From a virus: a stretch of 39,399 nt of DNA. Every line of letters begins with the position of its first letter. The stretch's first letter is position 1. The stretch lies in IMG/VR virus record IMGVR_UViG_3300044802_000021, positions 1 to 39,399 of that record; one strand, given 5' to 3'. Shown in pieces: positions 31,111-38,666 of this stretch. The notes under the pieces were generated by a model. It did no database searches and was not told the DNA's origin. It saw only the letters and a program-made list of their open reading frames with translations. Made by a program: the position numbers and the translations under genes.

Positions 31111-32247
31111 TTACCGCGTTTTACCGCCGATGGAGATCACCTCCATCGCCGCCTCTATGAACGCTTGCGCTTGCGGCGCGACAATCGCGTTACCATAGCC
31201 CCGCAAGAGTCCCACGCGGTTGGCAATCCCATGAGCCAGCGGAAATGTGCCGGGTTCAACTGGCCGATATTTTCCGTCTGTGCAGTAGAGCCATTCGGCG
31301 TCGGCCCAGAAGCCGCTAACTGCGCCTGCACATCCAAAGTCCTGCCCGCTTTCTCCATTTCCGGCGACCTGGTTCTCCCTTCGTGGTAGCCGCCTTTGTG
31401 GTCCCTGTCGCTCGGACGCGCCCACCCCACCAATTCCACCGTCTTGCGCGAAGAGTCCGTGTTGCCCGCTTCGTTGTAAGTCTCCGTCGCCGGACTGCCT
31501 GCCATCGGACGCGGCCATGCTGCGAGTCTCGATACATTCCCCAATGTCATTCCGAAGCCGTTCCCGTTTCCCGTCCGGTCCTTGCACTCCTGATGCCTGC
31601 GATTCAGCGCCTCCTGATCCTTTTGCTCGTATTCGTTCGCGCTCGGCCTCGGCCAAGACGCCAACTCCGCCGCATTGCTCAGGTCGTGGGGAAACGAGTG
31701 ATTGTCCGCTTCCGTGTTCCCGCGTTTCTTGTCGTCGTGAGCTTGCGGCCTCGGCCACGAAGTAAAGTCGGCTTGAGATTTGCGGGGCACCGACACTGCA
31801 TGCTCCAAATACCGCCTTCCCAACGGCGTAGTCCGCCCTCTCCAAGTCAGTTTGAACAACGTCGAGCCACCCGTGGCCAATCGCGTCATCAACCTGTTCT
31901 CCAAAGATCGTTGGAGGCTTGCACTCGTAGATGAGTCGCGCCCAAGCAGGCCAGAGGTGACGAGGGTCATCAAAGCCTTTCCCTTGTCCGGCCGCTGAGA
32001 AACTGGGGCAAGGACAACTGCCTGTCCAAACAGGCCGATCATCGGGCCATCCGGCGAGGCGCAAAGCGTGACTCCACACTCCGATGCCGGCGAAGAAATG
32101 GCATTGCGTGAAGCCTCGGAGATCTTCGGGCTGGACTTCTTCGATTGATCGTTCGTCGACTTCCCCATCTGCGATCACCTTGTCCGCAATCAGCGCCCTC
32201 AACCATGCCGCCGCGAAAGAGTCGTTTTCGTTGTAATACGCCGTCAC
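31111..32247 (-). CDS. DNA cytosine-5 methyltransferase
   Basis: A 378-residue protein; ATG 32247 overlaps the integrase stop by ATGA. Motif I FAGIGVWSHAL at residue 52, motif IV GSCPCPSFSAAGQG with catalytic Cys near residue 80, a GEQV segment (motif VI, ENV-like), motif VIII SSRLYFVAEA and a C-terminal YGNAIVAPQAQAFIEAA (motif X) are all in order. The target-recognition part is replaced by a long Gly/Arg/Glu-rich region of about 130 residues. This region also codes in a second frame (31155-32168). It methylates cytosine, probably to protect phage DNA from host restriction. Composition is less GC-rich than neighbours. Confidence 0.85.
   Translation of the reverse strand: MTAYYNENDSFAAAWLRALIADKVIADGEVDERSIEEVQPEDLRGFTQCHFFAGIGVWSHALRLAGWPDDRPVWTGSCPCPSFSAAGQGKGFDDPRHLWPAWARLIYECKPPTIFGEQVDDAIGHGWLDVVQTDLERADYAVGKAVFGACSVGAPQISSRLYFVAEAASSRRQETREHGSGQSLVSPRPEQCGGVGVLAEAERERIRAKGSGGAESQASGVQGPDGKRERLRNDIGECIETRSMAASDGRQSGDGDLQRSGQHGLFAQDGGIGGVGASERQGPQRRLPRRENQVAGNGESGQDFGCAGAVSGFWADAEWLYCTDGKYRPVEPGTFPLAHGIANRVGLLRGYGNAIVAPQAQAFIEAAMEVISIGGKTR
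31155..32168 (-). CDS. Overprinted protein inside the methyltransferase gene (WPRP-repeat type)
   Basis: A same-strand frame, offset from the methyltransferase and lying wholly inside it, open for 337 codons. ATG 32168 has AAGGTG seven bases ahead. The product is not random: four repeats of SWPRP/AWPRP/GWARP type occur near residues 137, 170, 217 and 249. It also has GGSTLFKLTWRGRTTPLGRR and a C-terminal LNPAHFRWLMGLPTAWDSCG followed by a basic tail. I recall phage hypothetical proteins with the same WP-repeat and NPAH-RWLMG ending. Function unknown. Dual coding is suggested but expression is unproved; it could be a conserved shadow of the methyltransferase. Confidence 0.5.
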   Translation of the reverse strand: MGKSTNDQSKKSSPKISEASRNAISSPASECGVTLCASPDGPMIGLFGQAVVLAPVSQRPDKGKALMTLVTSGLLGRDSSTSASLQRSLENRLMTRLATGGSTLFKLTWRGRTTPLGRRYLEHAVSVPRKSQADFTSWPRPQAHDDKKRGNTEADNHSFPHDLSNAAELASWPRPSANEYEQKDQEALNRRHQECKDRTGNGNGFGMTLGNVSRLAAWPRPMAGSPATETYNEAGNTDSSRKTVELVGWARPSDRDHKGGYHEGRTRSPEMEKAGRTLDVQAQLAASGPTPNGSTAQTENIGQLNPAHFRWLMGLPTAWDSCGAMVTRLSRRKRKRS

Positions 32248-33260
32248 TTCTTCGCTTCCACCATTTTTTCCGCCGCGGCCGTGAGGTGCGATGGCGAGAT
32301 ATGCAGGTATCGCTCCGTCATTTTCAGGGTTTTGTGCCCGAGGAGTTCCTGTACCTCCCGGATGGTCGCGCCTTTTTTCAGCGCGCGCGACGCGAACGTG
32401 TGTCGAACGTCGTGATAGTGGAATTTTTGGATCCCCGCCGCTTTGACCGCGACCTCAAACCAACGCCGCCAGTCCCGCTCCGCGGACCCGTCATTATCCG
32501 GACAGACGAAGTCACGCGCCCCGGAGATCTTCTGGAGTTCCAGGAGCGCCAGGCGCGCCTCGGAATTGATCTCCACGGTCCGCGGCCCTGTTTTTCCGAC
32601 AGCGATCGCGCGATTGATTTCCAGATCCACGTCCGCCCACCTCAAAAAAAACTGTTCCCCGCGCCGCATTCCCGCGTATAGCGCGAGGTGAAACTCCCAC
32701 TCGTGGGAATCCTGGACGAACTCTTTTCGGAGACGCGCCTCTTCTTCGTCGCTCAAATAGCGCGTGCGCGGAGGATTCTCCGGATACTTTTCGACTTTTT
32801 CGATCGGATTCGCGGGGATCAGACCTAGCTTCACGCCGTGCGAGAAAATGCTCGATAGCAGCGATCGGTAAAGGTTGACCGTGGAATTCGAGAGGACGCG
32901 GCCGCGTTTCAATTCCCCGAGGAGCTCCTCGATCCGCGCCGGCGTGAGTCGCGCGACGCGTGAATGTCCGATCCGCGGGAGCAATTTGTCCAGGCGGAGC
33001 CGGTTCGATTCGACCGTCGCCGGCCGCGCGCGCAGGCTTTTTTCGGCCATCGCCTCCCGCGCGAGCCGCGCGAACGTCCAGGAGCACCGCGGGACGTACT
33101 CCCCTCGTTTGACCTCATCCTCGCGCGTCCGGCGGAGACGGATCGCCGCCGGTTTCGAGCCGGCGAGCTCGCGAACTCGCCGGCCGCTTCCGTCGCGAAA
33201 GTCCGCGCCCCAAACTCCGCTCCCGCGGGGACGCTCGAAAATGCCCCGGATCTTTTCCAC
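32244..33260 (-). CDS. int: Tyrosine-family site-specific integrase
   Basis: A 338-residue protein. GTG 33260, eight bases past the upstream stop and with AGAGGT ahead, is chosen because residues 5-50 (RGIFERPRGSGVWGADFRD) form the usual N-terminal arm-binding domain. A SAM-like core domain follows (ATVESNRLRLDKLLPRIG). The catalytic residues are in place: R199 (AGMRRGE), H283-x2-R286 (HYHDVRHTF), H309 (LLGHK) and Y318 (TERYLHI). It integrates the phage into the host chromosome. The stop overlaps the methyltransferase start, so the attachment site is not directly downstream as is common; none was recognised. Confidence 0.92.
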   Translation of the reverse strand: MEKIRGIFERPRGSGVWGADFRDGSGRRVRELAGSKPAAIRLRRTREDEVKRGEYVPRCSWTFARLAREAMAEKSLRARPATVESNRLRLDKLLPRIGHSRVARLTPARIEELLGELKRGRVLSNSTVNLYRSLLSSIFSHGVKLGLIPANPIEKVEKYPENPPRTRYLSDEEEARLRKEFVQDSHEWEFHLALYAGMRRGEQFFLRWADVDLEINRAIAVGKTGPRTVEINSEARLALLELQKISGARDFVCPDNDGSAERDWRRWFEVAVKAAGIQKFHYHDVRHTFASRALKKGATIREVQELLGHKTLKMTERYLHISPSHLTAAAEKMVEAKK

Positions 33261-33268
33261 GCGACCTC

Positions 33269-34012
33269 TCAGGAGATAACCGGGACCTTCGGGATCTTCG
33301 GTTCGAGCCACTTCGCGATCGCGTCGACGGCCGCGAGTTGCCAACGCCCGCCATCGCCCTCGAATAGTGCCAGGTTGACCGTAGCCCCCTGGACGCGCGC
33401 GCGGAAGACGAACGTCGAGAGGACCTGATCGATCTCCGCAAAGGTTCGATATGGCGCGAGCGACACGATCGGCCGGAGCGTGTCCGTAGTTTTGAGCGTG
33501 ACGCCGGAACGCATCGCGACTTTTTGCGTGATCCCGTCGTCCTCGTAACTCGTCCCCGCCTCTGCGCTGATCTGGGACGCGCACTTGAGGACATAGTCGA
33601 GATCTTTCGCGAACGTCCCGTCGTCGTTCTCGATCTTGACGCGTTGGAAATGCTGTTGCGCCGCGATGATGAACGATTCCGGATCGAGCCAGGCGCCGAA
33701 CGGAAACGACTTGCAACCGGGATATTTCGCCTCCGCCCATACGCGCCGGCGCCCGCAATCGTCCGACTCGCGGGAAACGAGCTCGACGGTCGTCGGGCTC
33801 GTGATGTGCGCCAGGAGATCGCCCTTTGACATCGCGTCGTCGAGCTCGCCGGCGTACAAGTCGACGAGTCCCTGGAGCGTCCGGCACTCGACCGACTTCG
33901 GCGCCGGCGGATAGATCAGATTCAGATTTTTGTCGCTGTACTCCAGATCCCCGGCCGTGTGAATGTTTGGAGCCCCGAGGGATAGAATTTTCGTCACGAA
34001 TTCGGAAAGCAT
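33269..34012 (-). CDS. DUF2303/YfdQ-like early protein
   Basis: A 247-residue protein. ATG 34012 has GGAGG eight bases ahead; the ATG at 34027 has none. The C-terminal half has YVLKCASQISAEAGTSYEDD, then GVTLKTTDTLRPIVSLAPYR and TFAEIDQVLSTFVFR, then LALFEGDGGRWQLAAVDAIA, which match the order of the DUF2303 (YfdQ) family found in prophages. Function is unknown; such genes sit near recombination or integrase loci, as here. Confidence 0.65.
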   Translation of the reverse strand: MLSEFVTKILSLGAPNIHTAGDLEYSDKNLNLIYPPAPKSVECRTLQGLVDLYAGELDDAMSKGDLLAHITSPTTVELVSRESDDCGRRRVWAEAKYPGCKSFPFGAWLDPESFIIAAQQHFQRVKIENDDGTFAKDLDYVLKCASQISAEAGTSYEDDGITQKVAMRSGVTLKTTDTLRPIVSLAPYRTFAEIDQVLSTFVFRARVQGATVNLALFEGDGGRWQLAAVDAIAKWLEPKIPKVPVIS

Positions 34013-34060
34013 CGAGAGATCCTCCATTTTGAGATTTTGTGAAACCCTGAAACGCGAGCC

Positions 34061-34408
34061 CTACATCGTTTTATCGTTCGCCGCCGCCGCCTTGGGATCG
34101 AACAGCCGCGCTTGCTTTGGATCGTGGGGATAGGCCTCGAACGTTGTCCCGCGCCGCTGGAAAAACACCGTCCCCTTGACTTCCTGGACCGCGACCGTTT
34201 TCGATTTGCACGCGAACGTCACTTGTCCGCCCGAGCGATCCTCGAAAGGCTTGATCGAGAACTCCAGCGTGATTTTGCGCTTCCCCTCCGGATCCGTGTT
34301 GATATCCGCGATGTTCGCTAGGACCGCCGCAAATTCGCGTTGAAACACTTCCTCGATCGCGCCGCCGCAAAGATTCGAGAGACTGACTTGTTCTTTTTCC
34401 TGATCCAT
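34061..34408 (-). CDS. Conserved early phage protein of unknown function
   Basis: A 115-residue protein with AGGGAGGAAGTC before ATG 34408. It contains GGAIEEVFQREFAAVLANIA, then DINTDPEGKRKITLEFSIKP and VTFACKSKTVAVQEVKGTVF. This NI-D-NTDP-KRKITL pattern is a common small phage protein sometimes labelled replication terminator protein, a label I cannot confirm. It lies directly below the repressor-like gene. Confidence 0.65.
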   Translation of the reverse strand: MDQEKEQVSLSNLCGGAIEEVFQREFAAVLANIADINTDPEGKRKITLEFSIKPFEDRSGGQVTFACKSKTVAVQEVKGTVFFQRRGTTFEAYPHDPKQARLFDPKAAAANDKTM

Positions 34409-34437
34409 GACTTCCTCCCTTTTGTGTGAGTCGCGAC

Positions 34438-34671
34438 CTACGCCGGCCGCGAGTGCCGGTAAATCTCCTCCATCGATAGCTTGTGGCGGCGAGACGCGAT
34501 CTGGAGGATCACGAACGCCCGTTTTTTACTGGGAGACGTGTTCCCGTTGATCCACTGGTAGACCGCGCCCGGCGTCACGTTCAACCGGGACGCGAGTCTT
34601 CCGGCGCCGAACTCCTGGACGAACCGTCCGAACTTTGACTCCCATCGCCGATCGTCTGCTTTCCGCGCCAT
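34438..34671 (-). CDS. Helix-turn-helix regulator (Cro/XRE-like)
   Basis: A 77-residue protein with GGGAGGACGG before ATG 34671. A clear helix-turn-helix at about residues 24-50: GRLASRLNVTPGAVYQWING followed by NTSPSKKRAFVILQIA. Typical of Cro/CI-type proteins of about 70 residues. First gene of the early leftward operon. It probably controls lysogeny, binding in the gap toward 34793. Confidence 0.8.
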   Translation of the reverse strand: MARKADDRRWESKFGRFVQEFGAGRLASRLNVTPGAVYQWINGNTSPSKKRAFVILQIASRRHKLSMEEIYRHSRPA

Positions 34672-34766
34672 CCGTCCTCCCCAAGATGTACCGTTACGGA
34701 AGTCCTGTCGGTTCTCCGGTCGTTAGTTCCATTGGATTTCCGCCCTTTTCGCGGGACTCTCATCAT

Positions 34767-34780
34767 TGCAGCGCGCTGCA
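34767..34780. promoter_or_regulatory. 14-bp perfect palindrome (operator candidate)
   Basis: TGCAGCGCGCTGCA lies two bases ahead of the GGAGG of the plus-strand gene and within the 121-base divergent gap below 34671. A helix-turn-helix dimer site is the likely use. Confidence 0.5.
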
Positions 34781-34792
34781 TGGAGGCTAAAA

Positions 34793-35098
34793 TTGGAAAT
34801 CCCGCTAAGGACTCTGTTGCTTGATTCGTCGACCGGAGTGATCGGCGAGTATGAGCTCTCACGTTTGAATCTTGCCGCGAACCTGAAAAAAGAAATGCGC
34901 GGAACGATCGAGCAGATCATTGACGCGCTCGTCGAGGCGAGCGTCGCGCGTTGGTTTTTGGATAACAAAGAGGAACTACGCAGCACGGCGAGTCCCTTCC
35001 ACATCGACCAGGAAACTTTCGATTTTGGAGGAGATCCGGAGGGTGAGTGGAAAGCCGAGCTCAGCGCGTCGGACCGTTTCCACGCTCACTCCAATTAA
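34793..35098 (+). CDS. Plus-strand protein of the regulatory region
   Basis: A 101-residue protein beginning at TTG 34793 with GGAGG seven bases ahead. It reads MEIPLRTLLLDSSTGVIGEY, then RLNLAANLKKEMRGTIEQII and DALVEASVARWFLDNKEELR, helical in the middle, with an acidic C-terminal region. No DNA-binding motif is evident. It is divergent from the Cro-like gene and convergent with the other HTH gene, overlapping it by 123 bases. It could be a lysogeny-maintenance gene such as an accessory immunity protein. Confidence 0.5.
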   Translation: MEIPLRTLLLDSSTGVIGEYELSRLNLAANLKKEMRGTIEQIIDALVEASVARWFLDNKEELRSTASPFHIDQETFDFGGDPEGEWKAELSASDRFHAHSN

Positions 35099-35194
35099 TA
35101 GCGCGAGTTCTCTGTAGGTCAAACTCCGCTTCTTAATCCGGAATGTCTGTAGGCGACTGGACAGGGACGACTTTTTGGGTTTGCTGGCCGGCAT
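34976..35194 (-). CDS. Small helix-turn-helix protein
   Basis: A 72-residue protein starting at ATG 35194 with GGGGGAAAAAG ahead. The motif SLTYRELALLIGVSVETVRR followed by AELGFPLTLRISSKIESF fits an XRE-type helix-turn-helix. The N-terminus is rich in Ser, Lys and Arg. Its 3' half overlaps the plus-strand gene in antisense. It is the first gene after the promoter at 35293-35321. Confidence 0.65.
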   Translation of the reverse strand: MPASKPKKSSLSSRLQTFRIKKRSLTYRELALLIGVSVETVRRAELGFPLTLRISSKIESFLVDVEGTRRAA

Positions 35195-35292
35195 CTTTTT
35201 CCCCCGATCCGGCCATGCGCTATTTATTGCTCAGCTACGGTTATGTTAAGTAATCGCCGTATCTGTTATAGGACGCAAACCGAACGAGCCGG

Positions 35293-35321
35293 AGATTAAC
35301 CGAAGAGACGAGGACTGTCAA
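35293..35321 (-). promoter_or_regulatory. Sigma70-type promoter, leftward
   Basis: On the minus strand TTGACA, 17 bases, TAATCT. The -35 box is perfect and the -10 box has four of six consensus bases. Initiation would be near 35286, about 90 bases before the HTH gene. It lies in the ~165-base gap after the lysis genes, which is AT-richer than the genome average and holds no gene. Confidence 0.6.
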
Positions 35322-35359
35322 GGGGATATTTAGACGCTTTAGACAGGATTCTCACCGCC

Positions 35360-35965
35360 TCAGCGTTTCGCGACCGCGACGGCCGCGGCGCCCATTGCCG
35401 CGCCGATCGCCGCCCACTTCGCCGCTTTCTTGATCCGCGTCCATTTCGATCCGCCTTTGAACGCCGTCACCGCGTCGTCGCGCTCTTTCGTGAGCGCCCC
35501 GATCTTGATCGCGTCGTCCGCTTTGTCCCCGGCCGCGGCCGCAAGTTTTTTCTGGCACTCCTGGCAGTTTGCGGCGAAATCAAACAGAGGCTTGATATCG
35601 GCCGCGGGGAGCGTTGCCGGGAGACTCGTCAGATCGACCTCCGCGCCAGGTTTCCCCGGCGCCGGCGCCTGGATCGTGATCGGAACCGGGAGAGGAAGAA
35701 CCGACGGCAGAGCGCGAATGACCGCCGCCGGCGTCGTCGTCTTCTTTTTGAGCTCCTCGATCTGGGCGATCGATTCCTTCAACGCCGCGTCGCGCGCTGT
35801 CTCGCGCTTGCCGGCGTCGGCGATCACTGTGTTTTGCGTCGCGAGCGTCGCTTGGAGTTTCGCGGCGTCGCGTTTCGCGGAGACGTACGATCCCGCGATG
35901 ATCCCGAGCGCCGCGAGGATGAGAATTCCCGCGCCAATCTCGATCTTACTTCGCAACGTCAGCAT
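35360..35965 (-). CDS. Spanin-like membrane protein (Rz-like)
   Basis: A 201-residue protein with GGAGGTCTCA before ATG 35965. One N-terminal membrane span (GAGILILAALGIIAGSYV), then a coiled-coil periplasmic region (AKRDAAKLQATLATQNTVIA), a proline-rich segment, a CQECQ motif near residue 135, another charged helix, and a hydrophobic Ala-rich end (AAIGAAMGAAAVAVAKR). This suggests an inner-membrane spanin of the lysis cassette. No embedded Rz1-like lipoprotein was recognised. It is the last lysis gene. Confidence 0.5.
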   Translation of the reverse strand: MLTLRSKIEIGAGILILAALGIIAGSYVSAKRDAAKLQATLATQNTVIADAGKRETARDAALKESIAQIEELKKKTTTPAAVIRALPSVLPLPVPITIQAPAPGKPGAEVDLTSLPATLPAADIKPLFDFAANCQECQKKLAAAAGDKADDAIKIGALTKERDDAVTAFKGGSKWTRIKKAAKWAAIGAAMGAAAVAVAKR

Positions 35966-36194
35966 TGAGACCTCCGGCCGGTTGCGGACCGTTGCGGCCG
36001 GCCATTATGTCTTCCTTGATCGAATGCGTGAGGACGAGCCCCCCGAGCGTGCCCATGAAGCCGATGTACGCCGGCGTCAGCTTGCCCACTAATGCGAGGA
36101 CGTTTCCCGAGACGAAGAACATCACGAAAAACGCCGTCGTCCTCCCATGCGTGATCTGGAGGATCTTGTGCGCGAAATCGCGGATCCAATCCAT
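35946..36194 (-). CDS. Holin-like membrane protein 1
   Basis: An 82-residue protein with two predicted membrane spans (TTAFFVMFFVSGNVLALVGKL and PAYIGFMGTLGGLVLTHSI). The start MDWIRDFAHKILQITHGR is amphipathic. Small two-span proteins of this type often lie next to endolysin genes. It overlaps the next gene by 20 bases. It may be the holin or an antiholin partner of the three-span protein upstream. Confidence 0.55.
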   Translation of the reverse strand: MDWIRDFAHKILQITHGRTTAFFVMFFVSGNVLALVGKLTPAYIGFMGTLGGLVLTHSIKEDIMAGRNGPQPAGGLNADVAK

Positions 36195-36198
36195 CGCA

Positions 36199-36453
36199 TC
36201 ACAGCTTTTTCAGGAAGAAAAAGAGAAGTCCGACCGCGATCGCGCCCACGATTACCGCGATTCGATCGAGCCACTTGTTCTCCGGGAAGTCCGGGAGAAT
36301 CATCGCCGGCAGAATCAACGCCGCGAGAAAACACGTCAGAACGACTCCGATCACTTTCGGAACCGCGAGCAGGATCGCCGCCAGGACCGCGCCGATCACG
36401 AAATGCAGCAGGTGATACTGTACGAGAGACTTCTCAACCGATGTTGTGTCCAT
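36199..36453 (-). CDS. Holin candidate, about three membrane spans
   Basis: An 84-residue, strongly hydrophobic protein (GGAGGTCCTC before ATG 36453). Three likely spans: LLHFVIGAVLAAILLAV, then VIGVVLTCFLAALILPAMIL and IAVIVGAIAVGLLFFFL. The end is KKL. Length, topology and place directly after the endolysin fit a class I holin, which would form pores that release the endolysin. Not proved by a family motif. Confidence 0.55.
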   Translation of the reverse strand: MDTTSVEKSLVQYHLLHFVIGAVLAAILLAVPKVIGVVLTCFLAALILPAMILPDFPENKWLDRIAVIVGAIAVGLLFFFLKKL

Positions 36454-36465
36454 GAGGACCTCCGA

Positions 36466-37035
36466 TCAGATTTCCGCCGCCGCCGGCGGATTGTTAAGCG
36501 CCGAAACTAACTTCGTCACCGCATCGATGAAACGCGGCCATCCCGCGAGGCCGCCGTTCACGCGCCGCCGCACCATTTCCCAGTTTTGCGCGTCGGCGTA
36601 TTCCGTGATGTGACGCTCCCGGAAAAACAATGCGAGGATATCCGCGGAGATCGCGGGATCCAGGACGATATCGGGATTCGAGAGGAGGTCCCGCCCGAGC
36701 TCCTCGCCGAAATGCTCGTAGTCCCATCGCCCCGTGATCTGAACAAACCCGCGTCCCCGGAACTTTGGCCCGTCGCCCGGATTCACGTTTCCGAGATCCT
36801 TGCGGTTCTCGTACAGATTCGAGAGATAGGTCGGACCGCCGCGTTCTTTGACCGGCGAAAAATTCCCCGTCTCGACCCCGATCGTCGCGATCGCCGCAAC
36901 CGCCCCGAGAGGCGTGTAGACCTCGCGCGCATCCATCGCCGCCTCCACGACGAACCAATTCGCGCGGACGTTCTCGATCGGACCGTAGGGTCCGAGAATC
37001 GCCGCGATGATCTCCGGCGATAGAGGGAAATTCAT
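36466..37035 (-). CDS. Endolysin, GH19 chitinase-like muramidase fold
   Basis: A 189-residue protein starting at ATG 37035 (GGAGGTCGAGTA ahead; the start overlaps the preceding stop as TAATG). The likely catalytic E lies in IGVETGNFSPVKERGG near residue 55. The substrate-binding segment GPTYLSNLYENRKDLGN and FRGRGFVQITGRWDYEHFGE, typical of GH19-like phage endolysins, follow. No signal peptide or wall-binding domain. It cleaves peptidoglycan when released by the holin. Confidence 0.85.
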   Translation of the reverse strand: MNFPLSPEIIAAILGPYGPIENVRANWFVVEAAMDAREVYTPLGAVAAIATIGVETGNFSPVKERGGPTYLSNLYENRKDLGNVNPGDGPKFRGRGFVQITGRWDYEHFGEELGRDLLSNPDIVLDPAISADILALFFRERHITEYADAQNWEMVRRRVNGGLAGWPRFIDAVTKLVSALNNPPAAAEI

Positions 37036-37289
37036 TACTCGACCTCCTCGTGGGATTCCTTTAGGAGCTCCGCGATCTCCTGTTTTTGTCCGTCGCCGGC
37101 CAGGAGCATTAGAGCGAGACTTATGTTTTGATGCCGGACTCCGGAGCGCGCGAGCTCGTCGCGGACTTTCTTCCCCAGACCGTTGACGTCTTTCCGCGCT
37201 TGTTTCAACAGAAAAAGCGCGCCGCCGGCGCCGAACGCGATCGCCAGGAGATCGGAAAAGATAAACCACATCACCGTCGGATCCTGCAT
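37035..37289 (-). CDS. Small membrane protein of the lysis cassette
   Basis: An 84-residue protein with AAGGGGGAAGACG before ATG 37289. One membrane span near the start (MWFIFSDLLAIAFGAGGALF) and a charged helical tail (KQARKDVNGLGKKVRDELAR). It is coupled to the endolysin. It could be an antiholin, a holin of the single-span kind, or a spanin-type factor. Confidence 0.5.
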   Translation of the reverse strand: MQDPTVMWFIFSDLLAIAFGAGGALFLLKQARKDVNGLGKKVRDELARSGVRHQNISLALMLLAGDGQKQEIAELLKESHEEVE

Positions 37290-37301
37290 CGTCTTCCCCC
37301 T

Positions 37302-37574
37302 TTACAAGCGATAGCGGTCCGGGAGCATCTTCGTGAGTTTCTTCAACTCCACGTCGAGCTCCTGGATGCGCCCGGTCAAACCGCGGCCGCAACCCTTCCT
37401 CGCCTCATCGATGCGCGTTAATAAAAGTTCACGTAGGATGAACGGCCGGAGTGCGTCGCGGTAGTCCGCGTAGTCCGGGGTGCGGTTCAATTTCTCCATC
37501 TGAATCGCAAGCGACCGCGCGACCGCCGCCAGCCGTTCCTCTGGCGTATCAAGTTCCTCTATCCTTCCGTTCAT
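37302..37574 (-). CDS. Small helical protein
   Basis: A 90-residue protein. ATG 37574 has GGGGGAAAAGAAG ahead; a start five codons further up (37589) is possible. Helical and charged throughout: MNGRIEELDTPEERLAAVAR, EKLNRTPDYADYRDALRPFI and RIQELDVELKKLTKMLPDR. No motif recognised. It lies between virion and lysis genes. Confidence 0.5.
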   Translation of the reverse strand: MNGRIEELDTPEERLAAVARSLAIQMEKLNRTPDYADYRDALRPFILRELLLTRIDEARKGCGRGLTGRIQELDVELKKLTKMLPDRYRL

Positions 37575-37613
37575 CTTCTTTTCCCCCATGACTCGACACC
37601 CTCTAAGAAGTCG

Positions 37614-38654
37614 TCACGTTATGACGAAATTCACATCGTGCACTCGGACCTTGACGCCGCCGCTCGTCGAATCGCTCATCACCTGTTGCCCGTAGAAAAA
37701 TTGCATGCGCAAAAGCCCGAGCGATTGATCGACCGGGATCGAAACGGAGTAGACCTGGCGCGCGACTGGCCCGCCGCCGATCGCGACGCTCAGGAGCGGC
37801 CACCGCAGAAACGTGAAGCCCACGGAGCAGAAAATCGCGGGGACATCGCCCATCACGAGCCCCGCGTAGTTCGCTCCGTTTGCGTCATTCTCGACGATTT
37901 CGAGATCTATATTCGCCGTGATCGAGGCCGCGGTCGTCGGCCCGTTCGGAGGTTCGCTCGCCACGAAAGACACCGCGGCCGTCTGCCCCGTTCCTGGGCA
38001 GTAGAATTCCGTGTAGCTGTCCGTGTCGCTATCGATCACATTTCCGAGAGTGTGCGCGTTGCCCGCCGTTTGCCCGCCGATCGTCCCCGGATCCGCGCCG
38101 CCTGGCCCGATCGCCGTCGGCCGCTTCGTTCCCGTCGTCCCTGGAGGATCCGGCGCCGGCGGAGTCCAGCCCGGAGGTGCCTCTGGAGGTCCGCCGGTCG
38201 AGACGCCGCTCATCACGAACGTGAGGCTCCGCGAAGTCCCGGAAATCCCGCCGTGTACCGGCATGATCGTGAGCGTGACCGCATGCGTGAGGTTCGCATC
38301 GTCGGCGAGCCGTTGCGCGGCCGAATAGAAATACGAGTTGCCCGTGATCCCCGTCACCGTGCGAATCAGAGAACCGTTAATGTGAATCGTGACCGTGTAC
38401 GAGCCCTCCGGCCCGCCGGCCACATCGCCGGCATCTTGCGCGACGATGTACGGACCCAAACGGTTGCGATGATTCCAACTGATCGTCACGTCGCCATCGG
38501 GAGAAATCGCGAAAGCCACACCGTTGATCTTCACGTTTCCCGGGGGATACGGCGCCGCCGCGCGGGAGACTGGCGCGAGGTTCACGGCCGTGAGAGTCGT
38601 CGGATCGATCTCACCGGCCGAAGTGAACGGCGCAAGTTTTATATTCGTCGACAT
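37614..38654 (-). CDS. Tail-associated virion protein with FN3-like domain
   Basis: A 346-residue protein with GAGGAGCCA before ATG 38654. The N-terminal region (about 40-150) resembles a fibronectin-III-like domain (VKINGVAFAISPDGDVTISW, YTVTIHINGSLIRTV). A Pro/Gly/Thr-rich hinge follows at about 150-190 (PPEAPPGWTPPAPDPPGTTG), then a beta-rich C-terminal domain. It lies 12 bases downstream of the fibre gene once the map is closed. It probably decorates the tail or fibre base. Confidence 0.6.
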   Translation of the reverse strand: MSTNIKLAPFTSAGEIDPTTLTAVNLAPVSRAAAPYPPGNVKINGVAFAISPDGDVTISWNHRNRLGPYIVAQDAGDVAGGPEGSYTVTIHINGSLIRTVTGITGNSYFYSAAQRLADDANLTHAVTLTIMPVHGGISGTSRSLTFVMSGVSTGGPPEAPPGWTPPAPDPPGTTGTKRPTAIGPGGADPGTIGGQTAGNAHTLGNVIDSDTDSYTEFYCPGTGQTAAVSFVASEPPNGPTTAASITANIDLEIVENDANGANYAGLVMGDVPAIFCSVGFTFLRWPLLSVAIGGGPVARQVYSVSIPVDQSLGLLRMQFFYGQQVMSDSTSGGVKVRVHDVNFVIT

Positions 38655-38666
38655 TGGCTCCTCAAT

